24,837 bases of DNA from Elysia marginata (taxonomy: Eukaryota; Mollusca; Gastropoda; Plakobranchidae), in NCBI GenBank assembly GCA_019649035.1, contig BMAT01004693.1:64987-89823 (forward strand), written 5' to 3'. Positions 20,801 through 24,837 of the stretch are shown here, piece by piece (the first letter of the stretch is position 1; every line of letters starts with the position of its first letter). A program made the translations under genes and the position numbers. The notes under the pieces were generated by a model that made no database searches, was not told where the DNA came from, and was given only the letters and a program-made list of their open reading frames with translations.

Positions 20801-23751
20801 GCAGGCCTATGTGGTCATTTTTTTCATTTAGTCCTTTTCACCGTAGGTACTTTAGAGTATCCTTTGGTCGCCGTTTTGCATATTGAAGGCAGGCCCGCGT
20901 TCAGTCAGCTGGAATAAAATTATCAAACACCTAAGAAAGGCGCCAATTAGAACGCAAAGTCTACCCCCAATAAAGGTCGGCATGTTAGTAGGGCATGCTT
21001 TAATAACATTTCCATTTACATTATTTTTCCTAAAACCCTAATTCAAACTAATATCTAATCTTATGCTTTCATCTTCCGACTTCATGTTTCTCTATGTAGG
21101 CCAGTGGGGCTTGCCAACAGTGAGTGTGGGCGCTGTGTTTGGCATGTTGGCAGGGGTACTCGCTTCCATCATGGAGTCAATTGGGGACTATTACGCATGC
21201 GCTAGATTGTCTGGAGCACCACCCCCTCCTGTGAGTGCCGTCAACAGAGGTATGTCTAAGTCTTCAACGATATAAGCTTTGACATCCAATTTGTTTTGAA
21301 AGCCAAAATAAATATATTCAGTAACCCTTAAAGGATCTAAAATTGTAACGTCTTTTCCTAATTCCTGAGATAAAAGTCTAATATAAAGATTAAACAGGCG
21401 CAGTAAATTAGATACATTGCGGCTCGTGTCTTTGTGAGTTAAAAATAAAGATACCGGTAACACCACAAGTAGACTTTTCCTGCCGCACAATGGTTGTATT
21501 TCTTTTTCGCTAACATGGAGCCCGCCTATTACCAAATAACCTTTTAAGAGTTGTGAATAACCTTTTATACAATAACTGTGGTCTTCAGATTCGATCTTTT
21601 TGTGAAAAAAAATCTTCTAAATATTTCCAAATATAAACTAACCAGCATGCTATAATTCTTTAATTCAAAATAATTTTGGACTCACCAGCCAAAATTATCA
21701 TCAAAACGCATGCGCCTTTCACACAGCAGAGGCCAAGTTAGATTTGCCAGAAATAAATTTCATAGGTCAAATTTGGTCTCAATCTAACCGTTTGCACTAA
21801 TACTCATAACATTACTTGTGTTTAACCAAATCATACTGCTCTAAATATGGAATCGAACCAAATACTTGTAAGTATATAACAATCGAAAGCTATTTGATTA
21901 CAGATGACTTCAGTAAGATTTGAGCATTTATATTTATAAATTGTCTTTTTTTTAACCATAGAATATCATTATTAAAAAAAAAACACTCGTGGGGCAACGT
22001 TTACGCCTCGGACTCGTGATCCGGCAGTTTACGTTCAACAGTTACCAACATTTATCATCACTTTCTCAGCCCACCCACCTGTAAAAGGGATATACATCTG
22101 ATAATAGACAGCGCATGAAAATTATAAACTGTTATTTTTTGAGCGCTTAACAGCCAGCCGTAAGCATATTGTAATGCTCTCAAATATGAGTTGAATATGT
22201 TCTGCAATGTAATGGGCTGCTAAAGGGAGATGTAAAGTGTTAAGACTGCACTCATCAGTGTAAGACTCTAGCCATATTTTTTTTATCAGAGCGTAGTCTT
22301 TTTACTGCAATTCTCCACACGTTTACGTTACTTTCGAAATCGCCTCCACTAGTTTCCCGCAATGTTGTAGTTCTGTTTCAGTCTTTTTTATATCTTGACT
22401 GATACATAGTCCCTTGTCTCCCTTCTCCCTTTATTTTTACTCCTTTTAAGATTTAAGTGTTTTGCACTGTTTAATGCAAATAATCAATTCTTCTGTTTGA
22501 AGCCCTTTTGCATCGTTGAATCTGTACCTTCTTGTGCCATCACTTCCTTGTTGGTTGGTTTCTATGTCCAAAGATTTTGCCTCGTTCATGTCTCACATTT
22601 GTGTGTTTTACTTAAAAAGTTGTAGAGACGCCGTTTTTTGGTGGTTCCTCAAGTTTTCTACTCTATTGTGTTGTTTTCTGTTATAAACCTTCTTTTGACA
22701 TATCAGCAGTTTAGAGCCTTGCCACTTTCGTATTTCTTGGATCTTCTTTGATTTATGTTGATTATCTCCTTTGTAAACTTGTTTAGATAATGTTTAAAAA
22801 ATAAGGAATTAATTGATCTTTAAGCAAAATACGGTTGGTTTTAAATCGAAAATAAATAGTTTGAAAGGTTTCGAAACAAAATGCATTACATCCATTTTTT
22901 AGAAGTTTTAAAACTTCAAATTTCAGATGTATTTTTCATATTGGGTTTCAATGTAAGATGTCATTTTCTCATATAATACAGCCACGTTGTTTTGTTATAG
23001 CCCATACGTTAAAACGAAAATTCAAAGGTAAGGAATAAAAAATCCTCAGTTTTTGCCATTTTGCTGAAATTTTCAAGTGGCTCATTACATGTTTTGTTAG
23101 GAAAACTTTCAACTGATCTAAGCAAGCTACACAGTAATTTGCTCGCTACCAGTGCAAATGAGTTAGATGTCAATATTTTTACCTAATATGGTTTGAATGA
23201 AAATATCATAAGTGCATAGAAAGATATGAAAATTGCTTTTAGTTTTCGAAAAATCGGAGAAAAGGAGGAATAAGGATGATCTTTTAAATTGATTATTATG
23301 GCATTTAACTCCTTGGCACTGGTCGCGAGAAAATTGAAATAGTAGATGCAATTTTAAATAACCTTTCAATAACTTGTCTAGTTTTTCATCCTGCAAACAA
23401 GTTATTTTTCTCAAATTTTTCTAGATTTGCTAAAGTTTCTTAATATTGTTTCAAACACCATACTTAAATTTAATCGCTCTTCTCTTGCCGGCCACTCATT
23501 ACTTTTTCAGATCTTTAACAAAAATAAAGGTATTGAGAATGTCAGAGTTTCGCACTTGGGATATTTTTAGAACAGTTACGAAGGTATTTATGTAGTTTCT
23601 TTTTGACATTCATACATGTATTGAAAACGCACTTGTCTTACAATCAGGTATAGCCGTTGAGGGAATAGGCTGTCTGTTGACTGGTCTGTTTGGCACTGGC
23701 AATGGGACGACATCTTACAGCGAGAACGTTGGAGCCATTGGTATAACAAAG
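8687..23751 (+). CDS. SLC23: SLC23 / NAT-family nucleobase-ascorbate transporter, 9 exons, 3' end beyond window
   Basis: Spliced gene for a polytopic plasma-membrane carrier of the nucleobase-ascorbate transporter family (UraA fold, 14 membrane spans in solved relatives). Exons: 8687-8899, 12097-12254, 12912-13009, 14263-14357, 16282-16463, 16861-16981, 18905-19061, 21100-21249, 23648-23751. They total 1278 nt, or 426 codons, with matching phases and no stop. Seen: hydrophilic N-terminus (1-60), QH pair in span 1 (71-72), [11 protein letters not shown] (129-139), a glycosylatable loop (about 145-188), [12 protein letters not shown] (367-378) and the family signature [10 protein letters not shown] (417-426). 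Vertebrate members are about 600 residues, so roughly the last 170 are missing off the right edge; no truncation is implied. The Glu that opens the signature points to nucleobases rather than ascorbate; sodium coupling cannot be read from sequence. Family assignment is secure; the exact paralogue is inferred. Confidence 0.96.
9026..9035. repeat. Left target-site duplication of the SINE
   Basis: GAGAGGGAGA, identical to 9282-9291 on the other side. The site is GA-rich, which slightly weakens the argument, but the match starts and stops exactly at the SINE ends. Confidence 0.75.
9036..9281 (-). mobile_element. tRNA-derived SINE with target-site duplication
   Basis: Reading the minus strand from 9281, the element opens GGGGCCTAGATAGCTCAG. 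It has a polymerase III A-box TAGCTCAGTTGGTAG (9257-9271) and a B-box GGGTTCGAAA (9219-9228), an intact tRNA-like layout. A non-tRNA body of about 150 bp follows (GTCCAGGCCCCTACTGGTTG, then GACCGGCTGAG and GGGACCCAAGCCC), and it ends with a short CAATCAA tail. The 10-bp sequence GAGAGGGAGA flanks it at 9026-9035 and 9282-9291. The head's anticodon-loop position reads CGT. I cannot name the body family. Confidence 0.9.
9282..9291. repeat. Right target-site duplication of the SINE
   Basis: GAGAGGGAGA, directly after the tRNA-head terminus GGCCCC. It continues into a GA-rich run to about 9306. Confidence 0.75.
9334..9377 (+). repeat. Degenerate GATA/TAGA microsatellite
   Basis: Units of GATA, GATAAATG and TAGGTAGATAGA in an imperfect tetranucleotide patch just after the SINE. 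Confidence 0.7.
11109..11219 (+). repeat. Degenerate 37-bp tandem repeat (CACTGCG...)
   Basis: CTGCG recurs at 11111, 11148 and 11185, exactly 37 bp apart. Unit 1 (CACTGCGGCGAAACCGTCCC) and unit 3 (CACTGCGACAGGACTGTCCC) match at 23 of 37 positions by eye; unit 2 is weaker. The patch is noticeably more GC-rich than its surroundings, and related sequence recurs near 11735 and 11792. Confidence 0.5.
11291..11335 (+). repeat. Pyrimidine (CT) tract
   Basis: About 45 bp of almost pure C/T, CCCTCCCTCCCCCCTCTCTC and further CTCT units, ending in TCTCTCGATATA where the 119-bp duplication begins. Confidence 0.85.
11331..11540 (+). repeat. Diverged tandem duplication, period about 119 bp
   Basis: TCTCGATATAAAAAGTAAC at 11331 recurs as TCTCGATATGAAAAGTAAA at 11450. 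Both continue with ACTC, a TATRTATCT-like run, CTTRATAT and a T-rich segment (ATTTTTTGTTGATAT against ATTTTTCTCAACAA). The second copy is shorter. Confidence 0.6.
11735..11817 (+). repeat. Further copies of the CTGCG...CTGTCC repeat
   Basis: CTGCGATGCGACAGTCGCGT at 11735-11754 and ACAATGCAACAAGACTGTCC at 11792-11811, followed by TGTCCC. The second resembles unit 3 of the 37-bp repeat near 11183. Both lie less than 400 bp before exon 2. Confidence 0.4.
12097..12254 (+). CDS. SLC23: SLC23 exon 2: rest of span 1 and span 2
   Basis: Residues 72-123 plus two bases of codon 124. Acceptor TTGTCCCTTCAG|CAT, donor AATCAG|GTACGT, phase 2 exit. Starts with [18 protein letters not shown], completing the QH motif of span 1, then a short loop ([14 protein letters not shown]) and span 2 (about [18 protein letters not shown]). 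The wording matches the family closely, and the reading frame only makes sense with these boundaries. Frames on either side are open for a few more codons but lose all family resemblance. Confidence 0.96.
12255..12911 (+). other. SLC23 intron 2 (657 bp)
   Basis: GTACGT donor and weak AACAAACAAG acceptor, phase 2. A patch CCATGGAGTCCGCCATCTTC (12706-12725) is GC-richer but not recognised. No repeat or gene seen. Confidence 0.9.
12912..13009 (+). CDS. SLC23: SLC23 exon 3: span 3 (substrate-site half-helix region)
   Basis: Third base of codon 124, codons 125-156, and the first base of codon 157. Acceptor AACAAACAAG|G, donor [29 protein letters not shown] is the conserved span 3 segment which, in UraA-fold carriers, pairs with span 10 at the substrate site. 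It is followed by the extracellular start [13 protein letters not shown], where N153 sits in an N-x-S/T sequon. The acceptor has a purine-rich tail rather than a good pyrimidine tract, but the phase and protein match leave little choice. Confidence 0.95.
13010..14262 (+). other. SLC23 intron 3 (1253 bp)
   Basis: GTTAGT donor, TATTCTCAG acceptor, phase 1. A minus-strand open frame (13613-13936) is present but has no recognisable domain and is treated as chance. No repeats identified. Confidence 0.9.
14263..14357 (+). CDS. SLC23: SLC23 exon 4: extracellular loop between spans 3 and 4
   Basis: Two bases of codon 157 plus codons 158-188. Acceptor CATTATTCTCAG|AA, donor CGAGAG|GTAATG, phase 0 exit. 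The exon is hydrophilic, with sequons at N162 (NET) and N170 (NQS). It ends SNWQTRMRE, matching the family's conserved W-x-x-R-[IM]-R-E just before span 4. Known biology: mammalian SVCTs carry N-glycans in this loop. The middle of the exon ([14 protein letters not shown]) is lineage-specific, but the conserved ending and matching phases support it as real. Confidence 0.92.
14358..16281 (+). other. SLC23 intron 4 (1.9 kb)
   Basis: GTAATG donor, TTCTTCTCAG acceptor, phase 0. Positions 15640-15910 are GC-richer and open for 61 codons (15647-15829), giving a charged translation (for example [19 protein letters not shown]). This could be a mobile-element coding relic, but I recognise no family. 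The rest is AT-rich and featureless. Confidence 0.85.
16282..16463 (+). CDS. SLC23: SLC23 exon 5: spans 4, 5 and start of 6
   Basis: Codons 189-248 plus two bases of codon 249. Acceptor TTTTCTTCTCAG|CTT, donor GCCAC|GTCAGT. Reads [20 protein letters not shown] (span 4), then [19 protein letters not shown] (conserved IGPLT-PTI core leading into span 5), ISLFE-like GLSLFEVAA, and WWIAAT at the start of span 6. This is the most strongly conserved block of the gene outside exon 8. A second AG at 16286-16287 would cut off the conserved LQ and shift the phase, so 16282 is preferred. Confidence 0.97.
16464..16860 (+). other. SLC23 intron 5 (397 bp)
   Basis: Shortest intron in view. GTCAGT donor, strong T-run plus ATCCCCAG acceptor, phase 2. 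Nothing else seen. Confidence 0.93.
16861..16981 (+). CDS. SLC23: SLC23 exon 6: span 6 and cytosolic loop
   Basis: Last base of codon 249 plus codons 250-289. Acceptor TTTTTTTTATCCCCAG|A has an excellent pyrimidine tract; donor CCG|GTAAGT is near consensus; phase 0 exit. [20 protein letters not shown] completes span 6, followed by a short Lys- and Cys-containing loop ([13 protein letters not shown]) and IFKLFP at the entry to span 7. The order and spacing match the family's SQY-x-x-x-V-x-x-P-L-P element. Confidence 0.96.
17322..17560 (+). repeat. Intronic direct duplication, copy 1
   Basis: Shares with 18224-18460, in the same order: CAACAAAGTATG, TGAAAGAAAAAAA, CTACCAAACGGAGGTT, AGCTTTATGA, ACCGCTTTTAAAA, CAGCCATTA-like AGCCATTATATAA, AATAATGAGAA, CCAATAAT and AACAACAACAACAATAA. 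Insertions and deletions between blocks mark it as an old duplication or two copies of one repeat. Confidence 0.8.
18085..18160 (+). repeat. A/C-rich low-complexity tract
   Basis: GGAAAGAAAGAAAGAAAC followed by CAAACCAAAACCAAAAACAA and CCAAAACCCAACAAAACAA, almost devoid of T on the plus strand. Confidence 0.8.
18224..18460 (+). repeat. Intronic direct duplication, copy 2
   Basis: Second copy, offset 902 bp at the start and about 914 bp at the CAA-rich end. It contains an extra segment CTACCCGCAGATTTAGAAA not seen in copy 1, and an expanded ATAATAATAATGA run. Confidence 0.8.
18905..19061 (+). CDS. SLC23: SLC23 exon 7: span 7 and following loop
   Basis: Codons 290-341 plus the first base of codon 342. 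Acceptor CGACCGCGAACAG|ATT, donor CCAG|GTGATA. Span 7 is [19 protein letters not shown], with the family's SWLLCFI-TVTD run, then a loop ending [23 protein letters not shown], matching the conserved ARTD and PWF-x-PYP positions. The acceptor lacks a strong pyrimidine tract, so this intron may use a distant branch point; the protein evidence is nonetheless unambiguous. Confidence 0.96.
19330..19341 (+). repeat. Poly-C run (12)
   Basis: Twelve consecutive C in otherwise AT-rich intron sequence. Confidence 0.95.
20545..20640 (+). repeat. Degenerate trinucleotide (GCT/ACT) patch
   Basis: Imperfect triplets such as GTTGCTAGTGCTGCTGCTAC, ACTACATGTACTAC and CTGCTGTTGCTGCTGCTG, giving Leu-rich translations in one frame. 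Most likely a decayed microsatellite. Confidence 0.65.
21100..21249 (+). CDS. SLC23: SLC23 exon 8: span 8 with catalytic-site Glu and Asp
   Basis: Two bases of codon 342, codons 343-391 and one base of codon 392. Acceptor TTTCTCTATGTAG|GC, donor AGAG|GTATGT. Contains [20 protein letters not shown] (span 8), then [21 protein letters not shown]367 matches the span 8 Glu that binds substrate in UraA and UapA, and D371 the nearby conserved Asp; both are intact. Ends SAVNRG, the conserved lead into spans 9-10. The proline run APPPP is a family hallmark. Confidence 0.98.
21250..23647 (+). other. SLC23 intron 8 (2.4 kb)
   Basis: GTATGT donor, TTACAATCAG acceptor, phase 1. Carries a degraded SINE (21983-22240). 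The minus-strand 114-codon frame starting near 21535 reads backwards into exon 8 and is a chance frame. The remainder is T-rich and featureless. Confidence 0.9.
21983..22240 (+). mobile_element. Degraded tRNA-derived SINE
   Basis: GTGGGGCAACGTTTACGCC then TCGGACTCGTGATCCGG resembles a tRNA head with D-arm and a 5-bp anticodon stem (TCGGA/TCCGG) around loop CTCGTGA, whose central triplet is CGT. The B-box position reads ACGTTCAACAGTT, decayed from GGTTCGAnTC. The body includes GCCCACCCACCTGTAAAAGG, similar in style to the CACCCA-x-CTGTAAAAGGG segment I associate with metazoan SINEs. Both ends are uncertain and no target-site duplication is visible. Confidence 0.6.
23648..23751 (+). CDS. SLC23: SLC23 exon 9: NAT signature motif (last exon in window)
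   Basis: Two bases of codon 392 plus codons 393-426. Acceptor CTTACAATCAG|GT, donor AAG|GTTTAG, phase 0 exit. Reads [20 protein letters not shown] then [14 protein letters not shown]. The last ten residues fit the NAT signature [QEP]-N-x-G-x4-T-[RKG] exactly, with Glu at the first position. No continuing exon is recognisable in the remaining 1.09 kb, so spans 11-14 and the C-terminal tail lie outside. Confidence 0.97.
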
Positions 23752-24837
23752 GTTTAGTATTGTTCCAGCTTCAGCTCCCAGTTTTCTGTTCCAAAAAAAA
23801 AAACCGTTTTCGGTTACACACAAGAATCTATAAATAAAATTTATAGATAAGTGGGAGTAATATATACCTAACACTTCTAGAGGTGGGTCCTCAATTATGG
23901 ACCGTTTTTCAAATTAAACTAATGAAATAAAATGTTGCTTGACAAGAGTTTTGACTTCTTATACCTGCCCTCTGGCCGTTTTGGAAGTGGCAAACAAGGT
24001 TTTAGTAGGCGAAGGGCCTACTTTGACATTCAATTTTTATTACAAGTGGTCCATATTCCAGGGCGCGTCCACAAATATAGACCATCCCGTTCCTAAATAC
24101 AGACCACTTTTAAAGAATGCGACATTTTTTTCTAACATCGAAACCGATAGTTTTTTGTCGTCTAAAGGTGCACACAATAACAGCGCAACCAATAAGATAG
24201 GTAGAAAAGTTAAAGGACCACCCAATATTGAACTTTCCTCTAATATAACATTTCTATGAATATGGAAAACTGCGTCACTAAATATTAACCACTTTTTACC
24301 ATTGAATAATGTAGTTGTTTTCATTTTGAAGTTACGGGAATACAAGTTTATGCAGTTTGATTTTCTATGAAGATATGAAAATGACACAAATATAACTAAA
24401 CACGAGTACGGACCAACGTTGGCGAGGAGTCTATAAATTTCGATGCGTGAGATCCATATTTTATAGAGCAGGGTGGCTCGTAAATACACATTTCAAAACC
24501 TTTGTTATAAATCACAAATTAGGAGTTGACAATATTCTTGTCTGCCTCAACAAATTGCCGTGTAGGACATTATTTTTCCTTTGCGGCGTCTGTGCAACAG
24601 GTTTGATTACTCTTTATGTTTAACAAAATCCCATGCCTTGTCTGTGATTAATGTGGTTCATATTTTGGCTGGTCCATATTTGGAACTCTCTAATATATGT
24701 AGACAAATAAACTGATTAATAAATACGAAAAAAGCGAGTAAAAAAAAAACAAGCCTGTTTCATGAGAAGCAAATATCCCACAAAGAGATTTGGCAGTTTG
24801 AGAATTTAAGGTTTGTAGCAATGCGTTTGATAAAAGT
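23752..24837 (+). other. SLC23 intron 9 (partial, runs off the right edge)
   Basis: Begins GTTTAG after the phase 0 donor. No further SLC23 exon recognised. It holds an inverted-repeat cluster of GGTCCATATTT motifs (24046-24684). A 149-codon minus-strand frame (24489-24040) has a GTG start and no known domain; its first ATG leaves 94 codons. Confidence 0.85.
24046..24684. repeat. Inverted cluster of CAAATATAGACCA / TGGTCCATATTTG motifs
   Basis: Copies: GTGGTCCATATTCCA (24046), CAAATATAGACCAT (24072-24085), AAATACAGACCACTT (24095-24109), AAATATTAACCACTT (24280-24294), GTGGTTCATATTTT (24653-24666) and CTGGTCCATATTTGG (24669-24683). The left pair at 24072-24109 is mirrored by the right pair at 24653-24683, suggesting a foldback or MITE-like unit of about 610 bp. 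An outlying TATGGACC is at 23896. Confidence 0.5.

Larger units (their letters stand above)
19062..21099 (+). other. SLC23 intron 7 (2.0 kb)
   Basis: GTGATA donor, CTATGTAG acceptor, phase 1. Contains a C12 run (19330-19341) and a triplet-like patch (20545-20640). AGGTAGACC with a nearby CTAGACCCC-type block occurs in inverted order near 19213-19256 and 20039-20075, possibly ends of one degraded repeat. No gene seen. Confidence 0.9.

Noticed and set aside
21191..21535. 114-codon minus-strand open frame
   Set aside because: Its end is the reverse of SLC23 exon 8 and the rest is intron; no recognisable domain. Exon 8 on the plus strand is certain.
24040..24489. 149-codon minus-strand open frame in intron 9, the longest single open frame in the window
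   Set aside because: It begins with GTG, the first ATG leaves only 94 codons, the translation shows no known domain, and it overlaps an inverted-repeat cluster. By rough estimate an open run this long is only mildly unlikely in AT-rich DNA of this size.
1..24837. A previously undescribed multi-gene system
   Set aside because: Only one gene is supported and it belongs to a known transporter family; the rest is introns, repeats and unannotated AT-rich DNA.

Overview
The window is eukaryotic (metazoan) nuclear DNA. It is AT-rich, its one convincing gene is cut into nine short exons by GT-AG introns of about 0.4 to 3.2 kb, and it carries tRNA-derived SINEs, a decayed LINE and microsatellites. 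There are no bacterial-style operons. The repeat content and the protein fit an invertebrate, most likely a lophotrochozoan such as a mollusc; that taxonomic placement is an inference.

Layout. Positions 1-1488 hold a composite repeat: a broken minus-strand LINE reverse-transcriptase fragment between inverted copies of an AT-rich sequence, with a nearly identical tandem duplication on the right side. Positions 1489-8450 are intergenic or unannotated 5' sequence with a long (AG)n microsatellite, a thrice-repeated GACTAAGACCAC motif, a purine-rich tract and no gene I can recognise. From 8687 to 23751 nine plus-strand exons encode the first 426 residues of an SLC23 / nucleobase-ascorbate transporter (NAT family). 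All exon phases join cleanly, every junction has GT and AG, and no stop interrupts the frame. The last coding exon in view ends with the NAT signature motif, so the C-terminal part (about 170 residues by comparison with family members of about 600) lies beyond the right edge. The introns hold two tRNA-derived SINEs (one with a 10-bp target-site duplication), duplicated segments, and an inverted-repeat cluster in the last partial intron.

Main biological point. The signature motif begins with Glu ([10 protein letters not shown]), as in nucleobase-transporting NATs, rather than the Pro found in the vertebrate ascorbate carriers SVCT1 and SVCT2. The gene is therefore more likely a nucleobase (SLC23A4-type) transporter than a vitamin C transporter. 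I found no previously undescribed multi-gene system. The most unusual structures are repeat-derived: the composite element at the left edge, the 37-bp-spaced repeat near 11.1 kb, and the inverted GGTCCATATTT cluster at the right edge.
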